Below, piece after piece: positions 27,867-37,637 of a stretch of 46,249 bases of DNA; position 1 is the stretch's first letter, and each line of letters opens with the position of its first letter. This DNA comes from an uncultured Bacteroidales bacterium (lineage in GTDB: Bacteria; Bacteroidota; Bacteroidia; Bacteroidales; JAUNSR01): contig CAMTOJ010000024.1 of assembly GCA_947074145.1 (NCBI GenBank), forward strand, positions 1 to 46,249. Direction: 5' to 3'. Both the position numbers and the translations under genes were made by a program. The notes beneath the pieces are model-generated. The model worked only from the letters and a program-made list of their open reading frames with translations. It made no database searches and was not told the DNA's origin.

Positions 27867-30788
27867 TCAACGGTTTTCAAAAACTACAGGTACGCCATCG
27901 AAAGTAAGTGTCTCGATACTTATGTCGAACTCACTAGTGGTTGTGTTATTATAGAATTCAATCTTTGCTTTTCCGTTTTCATCTGTTATCAGGGTCGGAT
28001 TCCAGTATAATGTTCTTCTATAATCTTTTAAATCAGGATTTATGCCTTTACTATAATCGGGCATATTGAATTTTGCTCCGTATGAAAAGCCATCAAAACG
28101 AAGCATTCTGAGGCTATTGCCTGCTGTGCGCTTATATCCGCGTGTTTTATAGAAATAATATCGCATGTCGGTTGACTTTTCATTTGTACTCCAAAGAAAC
28201 TCTTTGTCAAACATGGTGCGGGGACCGTAGTTGCTATAAATCTCTACTTTTTCTATTGAGGATAGATGAAGAAAACTCCTGAAATCTGTACTATCAACTT
28301 TTTTCAAGATATCAGCTTCATCGTTTTCTGCAACAACAAAAACATCCCAAATTCCAGTTTTATATCCCGGGATAGGGTTATTACACCAAATCATTGGGTA
28401 TGAGTATTTAAAATCTGGATCCACTTGTTCGATTCCATCGACATAATGTCCTCTTAAAAAGAATTTGGACATATTTCCATATGAAACACAACCTATATCG
28501 ATAGAATTATTAAATTCTTCAAGGATATCTCCTTTATATATAGGTTTTCCTCTCGTAATATGCAGACTTTTTCTTTTGGCTTTCACTGTCACATTTTCAA
28601 GATCAACGGCTTTATCAAAATCATTGTTTATTTCAGAATCCTCAATTAATGAAATACTCTTAGAGATTATTTTTTTCTCATAATAATCATATTCACGGGG
28701 AAAAGTCGAGACAATACGATCGAGTGGAATATAGTATTTTTTTAGATAATCTCTTATCACCAGTGATTTAAAAATATTAGGGCTCTCTTTTTCATTGACA
28801 TCAATTTTTGTATATACCCTACCATAATAATCAGGAAGAGAGAAATTGAAAAAACCTTTTTCATCTGCTCGCACTTCACCTGCTATTTCAATAGTATCGA
28901 ATGTCATTACCGCTTCAACCATCATCTCACCAAACATCTTTATTTTATCTTTTCTGTAACTATGGATGGGATCAATCACATAACCGCAAAGGGAAAGACT
29001 TTTTTCAGTTCTGTAGTTAATCACAGGATGGGTTCTATGCATAAGCTCATCCCATTTGTATCTGCGACGTCTTGTTGCTAATAGAAGCAGATCAAGATCT
29101 GCTTTTGTTTGCTTTTTATTATCTGCGATATAGGAACGACTATTTGGTAAAAAGCGACCTAAATCACAATTAAGAGTAAAATAGCTTTCGATATTGTCGG
29201 TGTTATAATTGAGATCCATTGAGGCTTTATCTCTAACCGCTACTGAAAAATCGGCAACAACGGGGTTATTATTCTTATCAGTAACAGTAAACTCTATATC
29301 TGCTTTTTCGTAAGGTTTATATTTTTTTTTAAGACCAGAGATCGAGATATTATAAGTTTTATCATTATCTGCACCGATATATATAAGTCGATCGGACCAT
29401 GCTTTTCCTTTATAATCGGAAAGCACAATTCTGTTGATTCCAACTTCGAAAACTTCTTTTGGTATCTCTATTATTTTTGCAGATTTATCTGGTGCAATTA
29501 CAGAATAAGTAGTTGCTTTGTTTTTAGGGGAGATTATTACAAGATTGATACTGTCGTGCTTCATTTCTAATGTTTGAGGAACACTACCATCAATTTTTAT
29601 CTTTACAATCTCTTTATCTGAAATATCAGTAGAGATAGTGAATCCTGAATCTTTGGCTTTAGGCAAATCGAATTTGTATTGTTCCCCTTCATAGGAAATG
29701 AAAGCGGTGAGATTGTTTTCAATATTATCTCCAGTTACAGGATTGATATAAAAACATCCGATTCCCTCTTTTACGGTTTCTATTTCTGTAATGGTTTCTC
29801 CTTTATTGTTTCTTATAAAACCTTTCACATTGATAGGTTTACCCGCTTTGTCTTTTACATCAAATGCCACTTTTGATTTAACTCCTTTTACAATATCTCC
29901 TCCTTCGGGATAGAAGTTTACAAAAATCTCTTTTATAATAGATCTTCTACCCTCACCTATAAGTTGATCTTTCTTTATATTTTTGATCGTATAAGCGCCA
30001 TCACTAACCTTTTCATATATCGGAATTACTCTTGAAAATTGATAATAATTTATATTTGAAGATATATTAAGTCCGGGATGCATAAATCCAAGATAATGCC
30101 ATTTGTTATTTCTTCCTTTATATTTTAAAGGAACATCATTTTCAATTGCTCTATTATTGTCAACTTCTTTGTCATTTTCTATATGAATAATTTCCTCAAT
30201 TGATCGATTATCAGATAAAATATCACTCTCATCTTGTTCTGAATTAATAACATTTTCAAATATTTGTTCATTTGATATGATATCCCTTCCATCAGATTGT
30301 GAATTATTTAATTTATCAAATAGTTGATTATTAGAACTCTTTTCTCCACGTATTTTACCTATATATATTTCTTGTTGGCGAGATATAATATTTTTAGATT
30401 CATTTCCGAATGATAACATCCCTCGTGTTTTTGCTCTTATCTCATAAAAGCCGGAACGATATAGAGAATCGGAAAGAGAGAAAAAGCCGTTGCAAACTCC
30501 GTGAATAATCTTTAGTTTTTTCGTTTCTCTTACATAACCAAGCTCACATAGCAACTCTACATATAACACTTTGCTTATGTCGCTTCTTAGACCGGTTTGT
30601 CCGTCTCTGACATAGGCTTTAAACCATATTGTATCGCCAAGAAAATATGAATTGTTATCAAAGTGGAGATAAACTTTTTCTGTCGGATACTTTTCATTAA
30701 AAAGATCAATATTCTTAGAGATTAAATCGTTTGCTTTGACGTTAAAACAAAGAATAAATAGAAGTAGTGAGATAAGATGAGTTTTCAT
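27867..30788 (-). CDS. Large MG2-type (macroglobulin-like) envelope protein
   Basis: 973 residues. Signal peptide (1-19, FNVKA); an MG2-like beta domain starting PTEKVYLHFDNNSYFLGDTI (about 35-125); a low-complexity Asn/Asp/Glu/Ile-rich stretch (about 150-220); then further macroglobulin-like domains, including a second MG-type unit KKYKPYEKADIEFTVTDKNN (about 485-510); a region DKGFFNFSLPDYYGRVYTKID; and the C-terminal module ending YWNPTLITDENGKAKIEFYNN. This architecture is widespread in Bacteroidota, sometimes with a TonB-plug-like segment, which may be present near 800-880. It lacks the thioester motif of true alpha-2-macroglobulins. Function is not established; surface or periplasmic, probably protein-protein contacts. 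No operon partner. Confidence 0.75.
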   Translation of the reverse strand: MKTHLISLLLFILCFNVKANDLISKNIDLFNEKYPTEKVYLHFDNNSYFLGDTIWFKAYVRDGQTGLRSDISKVLYVELLCELGYVRETKKLKIIHGVCNGFFSLSDSLYRSGFYEIRAKTRGMLSFGNESKNIISRQQEIYIGKIRGEKSSNNQLFDKLNNSQSDGRDIISNEQIFENVINSEQDESDILSDNRSIEEIIHIENDKEVDNNRAIENDVPLKYKGRNNKWHYLGFMHPGLNISSNINYYQFSRVIPIYEKVSDGAYTIKNIKKDQLIGEGRRSIIKEIFVNFYPEGGDIVKGVKSKVAFDVKDKAGKPINVKGFIRNNKGETITEIETVKEGIGCFYINPVTGDNIENNLTAFISYEGEQYKFDLPKAKDSGFTISTDISDKEIVKIKIDGSVPQTLEMKHDSINLVIISPKNKATTYSVIAPDKSAKIIEIPKEVFEVGINRIVLSDYKGKAWSDRLIYIGADNDKTYNISISGLKKKYKPYEKADIEFTVTDKNNNPVVADFSVAVRDKASMDLNYNTDNIESYFTLNCDLGRFLPNSRSYIADNKKQTKADLDLLLLATRRRRYKWDELMHRTHPVINYRTEKSLSLCGYVIDPIHSYRKDKIKMFGEMMVEAVMTFDTIEIAGEVRADEKGFFNFSLPDYYGRVYTKIDVNEKESPNIFKSLVIRDYLKKYYIPLDRIVSTFPREYDYYEKKIISKSISLIEDSEINNDFDKAVDLENVTVKAKRKSLHITRGKPIYKGDILEEFNNSIDIGCVSYGNMSKFFLRGHYVDGIEQVDPDFKYSYPMIWCNNPIPGYKTGIWDVFVVAENDEADILKKVDSTDFRSFLHLSSIEKVEIYSNYGPRTMFDKEFLWSTNEKSTDMRYYFYKTRGYKRTAGNSLRMLRFDGFSYGAKFNMPDYSKGINPDLKDYRRTLYWNPTLITDENGKAKIEFYNNTTTSEFDISIETLTFDGVPVVFENR

Positions 30789-30987
30789 GTTTCGAAGATT
30801 TAATTCATATGTGCTAATTCTCTTAAATAGTATCTCTTCGTGTGTCGCTAATTATATTTATAAATATATATATTATCAGTGTTTATCTATTGTTTTATGA
30901 ATCAATTGGTATTCAAAGGTGTTTTATTTTGTTTAATTTAACACACTAAGCATTAAAAAACACAGATTAAATAAGTTCGTATATAAA

Positions 30988-31022
30988 AAAGGGAAACATC
31001 ATTTTATTTGACGTTTCCCTTT
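30988..31022 (-). terminator. Terminator of the RNase R gene
   Basis: Stem AAAGGGAAAC/GTTTCCCTTT, 10 bases, 15-base loop, followed on the minus strand by TTTATATAC. About 26 bases past the stop. Confidence 0.85.
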
Positions 31023-31047
31023 CATGTAATAATATTATATCACCATT

Positions 31048-33354
31048 CTATTTTTGAGAAGGTTTATTTCTGTGTTTTTTACCTTCTGAAGATTTTTTCT
31101 TATCGCTATGTTTCTGACTTCTCGGACCTCCACTTCTGCCTTTGGATGGCATGAAAGATTTATTCTTTGCATAAGCATCAGCCTTTAGAGGTGGTGTATC
31201 TGAATCACCCTCTTTGACAAGAGCAAAATCTATAATCTTCTTTTCAAGATTTGTTCTTGCGACTTTGATCTTTATTGGATCGCCAAGACGATAGATTCCA
31301 CCATTTCTTTTTCCGATAAGACAATATGATTTTTCATCAAATTCATAATAATCATCGTCAAGGTCGCGCATAGGAACCATACCTTCGCACTTATTATCAT
31401 TTATCTCAACATAGATACCCCATTCGGTAACACCTGAGATAACTCCTTCATACTCCTCTCCGAGATGTTCACTCAAATATTCAACTTGTTTGTATTTGAT
31501 TGATGAACGTTCGGCACTTGCGGCAAGTAGCTCCATAGAGGAACAATGTTCACAAAGTGATTCATATACATCCTGGCGCGCGCTTCTGCCACCGGCAAGA
31601 TATTTCTCAAGCAGGCGATGAACCATCATATCAGGATAACGACGGATAGGTGATGTGAAGTGTGAATAATAGTCGAATGCAAGGCCGTAGTGACCGATAT
31701 TTTCTGTCGTATATACGGCTTTAGCCATCGAACGGATAGCTACAGTCTCAATAAGATTCTCTTCACGTTTTCCTTGTACGCTGTCAAGTAGTTTGTTGAT
31801 TGATTTTGAAACATCACTGTTTTTACCTTCTGTTTTCAGATTATATCCGAAACGACGAATGAATGTTGCGAAGTTTTCCATTCTGTCAGGATCCGGAAGA
31901 TCATGAACACGATAAACGAAAGTTTTCGGTTTTTTTCTTTTTCCCGGATTACCAACAAATTCAGCCACAGTACGGTTGGCAAGAAGCATGAATTCTTCTA
32001 CCAGCTTATTGGCATCTTTTGCAATTTTGAAATATACCCCAAGAGGTTTGCCGTTTTCATCAATCTCGAACTTCACTTCATGACGATCGAAAGCAATTGC
32101 TCCATCTTCAAATCTCTTTTTACGAAGTTTTTTGGCAAGGGTATCCATCGTAAGGATCTCCCATTTATAGTCGCCTTCTCCTGTCTCGATTATCTCCTGA
32201 GCTTCCTCGTATGTGAAACGGCGATCAGATTTAATCACTGTCTTTACAATACGATAATCATGTATATGAGCATCTTCATCTATCTCGAAAATACAACTGA
32301 AAGTCAGTTTCTCCTCATCGGGACGAAGTGAGCATACTCCGTTACTTAGATGTTCGGGAAGCATCGGCACAACGCGATCAACAAGATATATTGAAGTGGC
32401 GCGTTTCTCACCTTCCTGATCTATGATAGAACCGGGTGTAACGTAATGTGTAACGTCGGCGATATGAACACCAATTTCAAAATTACCGTTAGGGAGTTTT
32501 TTTATTGACAGAGCATCGTCAAAGTCTTTCGCATCTTTAGGGTCGATGGTGAAAGTGGTCACTTTGCGATAGTCTTCTCTTTTCTTAATCTCCTCTTCAG
32601 GTATGTCGTAAGATATTTTATCAGCTTCCTTCTCTACATCTTCCGGATAACTGAAAGGTAATCCGAATTCTGTAAGGATAGCATGCATCTCTGTGTTATT
32701 GTCACCTGCGGCACCAAGAACCTTAGTTACTTTTCCGATAGGGTTCTTTGCGTTTTCGGGCCAGTCAACAATCTCGACCACAGCCTTATCGCCGCTTTTA
32801 CCATCCATCAGACTATCTTTAGGAATAAAGATATCGTTTGCAAGGAATTTATTATCATTTATAAGGAAAGCATAGTGAGGCTGAACATCGAGTATACCGA
32901 TGAACGTTTGTTTCTTTTTATCAATTATCTCGATAACTTCGCCCTCAATAGTTTGACCTTTTTTTCTGGCGCATAGGAGAACTTTTACCTTATCGCCATT
33001 CATTGCTCTTGCGGAATTTCTTTCGGCAACGAATATCGGTTCACCTCCATCTTCCGGAACCAACTGGTTTTTACCGTTACTTCTTCTCTCGAAGATACCG
33101 ATAATCTCTTTACTTCTTTTGTTTAGTTTGAACTTCCCGACGGAAGTTTCTATAAGGAAATCATCATTCTTAAGTTCAAGCAAGATCTCGAATACCTGCG
33201 CACGCTGGATATCCTTTTTGACATCTACTGCATCTGAAACTTGTTTATAATTGAATGATTGAGTTGGATCTTTTTCAAAAAATGACTGTATTTTTGGAAG
33301 TAACTCCGACTTCTTTATTTTTCCCTTATTTGCGGCTTTCACTTTATTTGCCAT
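31048..33354 (-). CDS. rnr: Ribonuclease R, 3'-5' exoribonuclease
   Basis: 768 residues, normal RNase R length. An N-terminal winged-helix-like region (about 15-70) is followed by two cold-shock OB domains (about 80-225), the RNB catalytic domain (about 255-580) with the metal-binding aspartates D271, D277, D279 and D280 in IDPKDAKDFDDAL, an S1 domain (about 640-725, EGVISGVTEWGIYVEI) and a Lys/Ser/Gly-rich basic tail. RNase R degrades structured RNA, including decayed mRNA and rRNA, in the cytoplasm. It stands alone between hairpin terminators. Nothing unusual in its sequence. Confidence 0.98.
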   Translation of the reverse strand: MANKVKAANKGKIKKSELLPKIQSFFEKDPTQSFNYKQVSDAVDVKKDIQRAQVFEILLELKNDDFLIETSVGKFKLNKRSKEIIGIFERRSNGKNQLVPEDGGEPIFVAERNSARAMNGDKVKVLLCARKKGQTIEGEVIEIIDKKKQTFIGILDVQPHYAFLINDNKFLANDIFIPKDSLMDGKSGDKAVVEIVDWPENAKNPIGKVTKVLGAAGDNNTEMHAILTEFGLPFSYPEDVEKEADKISYDIPEEEIKKREDYRKVTTFTIDPKDAKDFDDALSIKKLPNGNFEIGVHIADVTHYVTPGSIIDQEGEKRATSIYLVDRVVPMLPEHLSNGVCSLRPDEEKLTFSCIFEIDEDAHIHDYRIVKTVIKSDRRFTYEEAQEIIETGEGDYKWEILTMDTLAKKLRKKRFEDGAIAFDRHEVKFEIDENGKPLGVYFKIAKDANKLVEEFMLLANRTVAEFVGNPGKRKKPKTFVYRVHDLPDPDRMENFATFIRRFGYNLKTEGKNSDVSKSINKLLDSVQGKREENLIETVAIRSMAKAVYTTENIGHYGLAFDYYSHFTSPIRRYPDMMVHRLLEKYLAGGRSARQDVYESLCEHCSSMELLAASAERSSIKYKQVEYLSEHLGEEYEGVISGVTEWGIYVEINDNKCEGMVPMRDLDDDYYEFDEKSYCLIGKRNGGIYRLGDPIKIKVARTNLEKKIIDFALVKEGDSDTPPLKADAYAKNKSFMPSKGRSGGPRSQKHSDKKKSSEGKKHRNKPSQK

Positions 33355-33420
33355 ATCAAAAACATTTTACGTTTTACCCTTTTCGCATCCAAAGAGTATT
33401 TAATTAATTATTAAAAAGAA

Positions 33421-33460
33421 CGGGAAATCATCTACTTATTACAAAGTAAACAATTCCCCG
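33421..33460 (-). terminator. Probable terminator of the outer-membrane beta-barrel gene
   Basis: On the minus strand CGGGGAAT pairs with ATTTCCCG (one G-U pair), enclosing a smaller TACTT/AAGTA stem, then TTCTTTTTAAT. It is 160 bases past the stop at 33621, a rather long distance, so the call is moderate. Confidence 0.55.
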
Positions 33461-33620
33461 CTGTTTTTGTCCGTTTTTAGTTAAATTTTTTCTCTTTCCT
33501 TAGCTGTGAAAGCATAAAACAAGAGAATATAATCTCTTTTGTTACAAATATGTTATATTACTCGATCTAATAAATTCGAAGATATTTATTTATCTATAGT
33601 TTAATAATGGAAGTAATTCT

Positions 33621-36044
33621 TTAGAACTCCATCATATCGGCTTCGCTTCTATCCTCTCCCTGCTTTTTGCCGTTATTGTTTTTCTTCCCGGCATTTCCAA
33701 AGTTATATGCAATTGAAATTGAAGCCATACGACCACCCCATACATTTGTAGAGTATTGTTCAAAGTTATTTCCAAATGAATATGTTTTTCTACGTCTTGA
33801 AGCAAGAAGGTCTCTTCCTGTTACTGAAACAGTAAGTTTTCTTTTAAGAAAAGCTCTTCTCAATCCTGCATCAAACCAATAGCTGTCATAATCTTTTCCT
33901 TGTGCATTCTTTGAACCCGAATTATAACCTCCTGTCATTTGAAGAGTAAGGCTCCATGGCAAGATAACATTAGCTATTACTCTGGCATCCCATGAGAAGT
34001 TGTCACTACCATTGTAATGTTGAGTAAATTGATTATAGTTATAATCAAATCCGTCCATATGGAAGTAATAAAGATTTACGGATGTGGTAAGATCAACTAT
34101 TTCAAAAAGTCTGTTTTTTGCTATCAACTCTGCCCCTGAACGACTTGTTTTAGTCACATTATCATATGTTGAAAACATATTATTTCCTTCAATATAACTT
34201 ACATTTCGTATCACTCCGTCTGTTGATCGATAGTATAAAGATGTAGAAAGAGAGTGCTCCTCCCAACTTTTTATATAATTAAATTCAACAGAGTTGGTAT
34301 ATTCAGGCAATAGAAGCGGATTCCCAAAACTGATATTTGTGGAATCGCTGATGTTTTTGAATGCACTTAATTGATGTCCTCTCGGGCGATTGATACGACG
34401 TGTATAATTGATTTGGAATTCATTTGTCTCATCCATAGCGTATGTAAGAAAAACACTTGGGAAAAGATTAAAATAATTTTTGGTATTCTTTTCAGGTTCG
34501 CCTGTTTCAAATCCGAGAGAAGATGTTTTATAGTGAGTATATTCACCACGTAGACCACCCTGATAACCGAAAGCTCCATATTTACCGGAAAGGTTAAGAT
34601 AACCGGATTGTATACTTTCGTCATAATCGAAAACATTATAAAGCGATTTCTCTTCTAAAGTATGTTCCTTATTTATCCACGTCTGCGACGAACTATGGCG
34701 AGAGTTAATCTTGCCGTTATAACCTGCTTCAATCTTAAGTTCATCAATTATGGCATTTGTATAATCGGCTTGATATTCTATATTGTTATGCTCGCGTGGA
34801 GATTTTTGATACTGATAATCTTCTATCTCATTTCTTAATTGATTATATTCTGATTTTCCATCATATTTATATTTATTATATGATGCATTAAGTTTTAAAT
34901 CACTTGTTTTGGAGAATTTATGTTCATAATCAAGAGCGAGGTCAAAGTTGCGGTGATCTCCATTTGAGCGAGTATCACGGAAATAGTCGTATTGGAATAT
35001 TGAATTATTGAAAACTCCGTAGTTAATATTCTTTTTATGGTTTCTTTCACCTATCATCCCCGATCCGGTAAAACTTAATATATCTTTTTCTGAGATATAA
35101 TAATTAAGATTCAGTCTTCCTGTTACACCGTCACCAAACATTTTTCCTTTTTCATGAGTAAGAAGATTGGATTCGAAATCCTCTCCAAAAGTAGTCCTCT
35201 CTTTGTCTGCGTGATTGCGCATCTCTCTCTTTCTATAACCAAGAGTAAGTGAACCTTCAAATTTATCGTATGAATAATTGATGTTAGCGTTAGCTCCATA
35301 TCCGCCGAAAGTATCTGCATTGCCGGATACTCCACCATAATAGCCCGCTTTTTTCTCTCTTTTCATTATGATATTAATAATACCGGCTGACCCTTCTGCA
35401 CTGTATTTTGAAGAGGGATTGGTAATAATCTCAATAGATTGAATGCTTTCTGCAGGTAATTGTTCTAAGATCTGCGCTCTGTTTTCCTCTGAAAGGCCTG
35501 AAGGTCGGCCATTAATCCAGATAGTTACAGATGAATTGTTTCGCAAGCTTACGTTTCCTTCATTATCAACCGAAACAGATGGGATATTAGAAAGCGCATC
35601 GGAAGCAGATGCTCCTGCACTTGCAATATTTTGATCAACATTGAAAACTTTCTTGTCAACCTCAAATTTCATTTGTGATTTTTGCCCTGTGATTTGTACC
35701 TCCTTAAGAATTTTTGAATCTTCCTGAAGTTTTATTGTCCCAAGATTAATTGATGGTTTTTGATGAGTCAGAATGATCGGAATTATAATCTCGTTATATC
35801 CGACATAAGAAATTTTCAACTCATATGTCCCGGTCTTTATGTTATTTAAGAGAAAGTTTCCCTCAAGATCAGATGTAATTCCAGCCTCAAGTTTATTGTT
35901 ATTCTTTTGATTGTATAAAGCAACATTTACAAAATCTAAAGGATCGCCTGTTCCGGCATCCATTATTCGTCCTTTTACTTCCTGTGCCATAACATTTAGC
36001 ACCATTACACAACACATTAGTGCTAATAGTATTCTTTTTTCCAT
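33621..36044 (-). CDS. Outer-membrane beta-barrel receptor, TonB-dependent-like (OMP_b-brl_3 type)
   Basis: 807 residues. Signal peptide (about 1-21, ending VMAQ); a carboxypeptidase-regulatory-like domain (about 22-105; VKGRIMDAGTGDPLDFVNVAL); a plug domain (about 120-230) with SIQSIEIITNPSSKYSAEGSAGIINI; and a beta-barrel (about 240-790) with the outer-membrane beta-barrel family signature FEINYTRRINRPRG-type strand and a Lys/Asn/Gly-rich tail. No convincing TonB box and no SusD neighbour, so it is not a SusC glycan transporter. Members of this group are poorly characterised; some import siderophores or peptides and some contribute to envelope stability. It is a single-gene unit. Confidence 0.88.
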   Translation of the reverse strand: MEKRILLALMCCVMVLNVMAQEVKGRIMDAGTGDPLDFVNVALYNQKNNNKLEAGITSDLEGNFLLNNIKTGTYELKISYVGYNEIIIPIILTHQKPSINLGTIKLQEDSKILKEVQITGQKSQMKFEVDKKVFNVDQNIASAGASASDALSNIPSVSVDNEGNVSLRNNSSVTIWINGRPSGLSEENRAQILEQLPAESIQSIEIITNPSSKYSAEGSAGIINIIMKREKKAGYYGGVSGNADTFGGYGANANINYSYDKFEGSLTLGYRKREMRNHADKERTTFGEDFESNLLTHEKGKMFGDGVTGRLNLNYYISEKDILSFTGSGMIGERNHKKNINYGVFNNSIFQYDYFRDTRSNGDHRNFDLALDYEHKFSKTSDLKLNASYNKYKYDGKSEYNQLRNEIEDYQYQKSPREHNNIEYQADYTNAIIDELKIEAGYNGKINSRHSSSQTWINKEHTLEEKSLYNVFDYDESIQSGYLNLSGKYGAFGYQGGLRGEYTHYKTSSLGFETGEPEKNTKNYFNLFPSVFLTYAMDETNEFQINYTRRINRPRGHQLSAFKNISDSTNISFGNPLLLPEYTNSVEFNYIKSWEEHSLSTSLYYRSTDGVIRNVSYIEGNNMFSTYDNVTKTSRSGAELIAKNRLFEIVDLTTSVNLYYFHMDGFDYNYNQFTQHYNGSDNFSWDARVIANVILPWSLTLQMTGGYNSGSKNAQGKDYDSYWFDAGLRRAFLKRKLTVSVTGRDLLASRRRKTYSFGNNFEQYSTNVWGGRMASISIAYNFGNAGKKNNNGKKQGEDRSEADMMEF

Positions 36045-36590
36045 TTTACTTTATTAATCCCTTTTTATCTGTTAGTAAGTAGCAACGCAAAAAAACATTT
36101 TATCAGTATTCGACTCATTTTGTTTCTTTTCAGAAAAGAATGTGATGTTTCTATTTAAAACAATCGATTCTTTTTCTTACCTGATATCTTTAATAATAAA
36201 TAACATGAATATCAAAATTGAAATAATGAATTTTCCCTATTTATCTTTCGTTGTATAGCTTTGACTTTATTTTAGTCTCAAAGTTTAATCTTTTATCTTT
36301 AATTATCTAATCTTATTTTTTGAAAAGGGTTTTTGTTATAATTTTTTAAAACTAATACTAATTATGTGTTACAAATTTTAGTGCCCTCAGAACAGCACTG
36401 TGTGTCATAATGCTGTTTTGAGGGCACTAATAAAATAGAACAAAGCATAATAGACAATTTTTGCTTTTTCAATATATTGATTCCGTATAATATCAATCGA
36501 GATAGAATTGTATATAAAGGGGGAATATTAATTTGTACGAGTTGATATATAGGATAAACATATTTTATACAACAATTTATATTACTTCTT
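36045..36590. other. Intergenic region between GH43 gene end and beta-barrel gene start
   Basis: 546 bases without a gene. The only clear structure is the hairpin at 36380-36428. The part next to 36044 presumably carries the beta-barrel gene's promoter; no TAnnTTTG motif was found there. Confidence 0.55.
36380..36428 (-). terminator. Long hairpin, probable end of the esterase-GH31-GH43 operon
   Basis: 18-base arms AGTGCCCTCAGAACAGCA and TGCTGTTTTGAGGGCACT with one wobble pair and a 13-base loop. It lies 163 bases past the GH43 stop. The following T-run on the minus strand is short (AAAATTTG), so it may act as a terminator or as an mRNA 3'-end stabiliser. Confidence 0.6.
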
Positions 36591-37628
36591 CTATTTCAAA
36601 TTTGAAATACCCGATTTTGTTTGCTCAACAAATTGCATCGTTCCATCCTTATTATATTTAAACTCTTCGACACAAACACTTCTTCGTCCAATTGCTCCAT
36701 TAATTCCATCAATAGAGAGAGTGGCGTTATGATAGAATAAATACCATTTATCATTAAACTCAATTATACCGGGATGTATTGTAAAACTGTTTTCCGCCAT
36801 ACCTGTTAATTGACCTTTATGATCCCATTGACCATTCATAGATGTAGCCATAGCATAGTCTATCGCCTCACTCTTGTCTCCCATTGAAGCATACGTAAGA
36901 TAATAATAGCCATTATAATAATGTAACCATGGACCCTCCATAAATTTTGGTAAATCAATCACTTGAATATCTCCCTCAAGTTCAACCATATTAGGTTTTA
37001 ATTTAGCCAAAAAGCATGTTCCGTTTCCCCAACAAAGCCAACCATCACCATTCTCATCTACAATCACGGTCGGATCGATATCGTTCCACCATCCTCGTTC
37101 ACCATTTGAGGTCATATCATCTGTAATTAGAGGCTTTCCTATTGGATCAACAAAAGGTCCTAACGGATTATCGCTCACCGCAACACCTACAACTTTACTA
37201 TTATAGGGTTCTCCAGCCTGTACAGTAGTATAAAAATAGAAAATTCCATTTTTTTCGATAACTTGAGAGGCCCAGGCTTCACCAATTCCCCAATCAAAAT
37301 CCGTTGGTTTCATTATAGAGCCATGATCTGTCCAGTTTTGCATATTATCAGTTGAATAACACAACCATTCGGTTATATTAAATTCTTTACCTCCGGATGC
37401 CATATCCTGACCTTCATAATATTCATCATGTCCAACATAAAGATAAAGTTTGTTATTATATATCAATGGAGCGGGATCAGCCGTAAATTTATCTTTTATA
37501 AAAGGATTACCTTCATTCTTAAATGTTGTATTAGAGGTTTTTATTTCTCTATCGGATGTTCTTGATGTTTTCATTTCTCTACATGAAGTAGAGATACAAA
37601 GCAATGCTATAATAATATTATATTTCAT
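36591..37628 (-). CDS. Glycoside hydrolase family 43 (probable arabinofuranosidase/xylosidase), lipoprotein-like signal
   Basis: 345 residues. A short hydrophobic N-terminus ends in STSC (C16), a weak lipobox. The five-bladed propeller of GH43 follows: the general base aspartate D51 in TADPAPLI, the pKa-modulating DxDP region (DIDPTVIVDENGDG, about 188-201) and the acid glutamate in FMEGPWLHYY (near residue 230). GH43 enzymes remove arabinose or xylose side chains from plant polysaccharides, working on the surface or in the periplasm. It starts 9 bases after the GH31 stop and is the last of three genes in one operon. Precise specificity cannot be read from sequence. Confidence 0.93.
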   Translation of the reverse strand: MKYNIIIALLCISTSCREMKTSRTSDREIKTSNTTFKNEGNPFIKDKFTADPAPLIYNNKLYLYVGHDEYYEGQDMASGGKEFNITEWLCYSTDNMQNWTDHGSIMKPTDFDWGIGEAWASQVIEKNGIFYFYTTVQAGEPYNSKVVGVAVSDNPLGPFVDPIGKPLITDDMTSNGERGWWNDIDPTVIVDENGDGWLCWGNGTCFLAKLKPNMVELEGDIQVIDLPKFMEGPWLHYYNGYYYLTYASMGDKSEAIDYAMATSMNGQWDHKGQLTGMAENSFTIHPGIIEFNDKWYLFYHNATLSIDGINGAIGRRSVCVEEFKYNKDGTMQFVEQTKSGISNLK

Positions 37629-37637
37629 AATTGTAAA

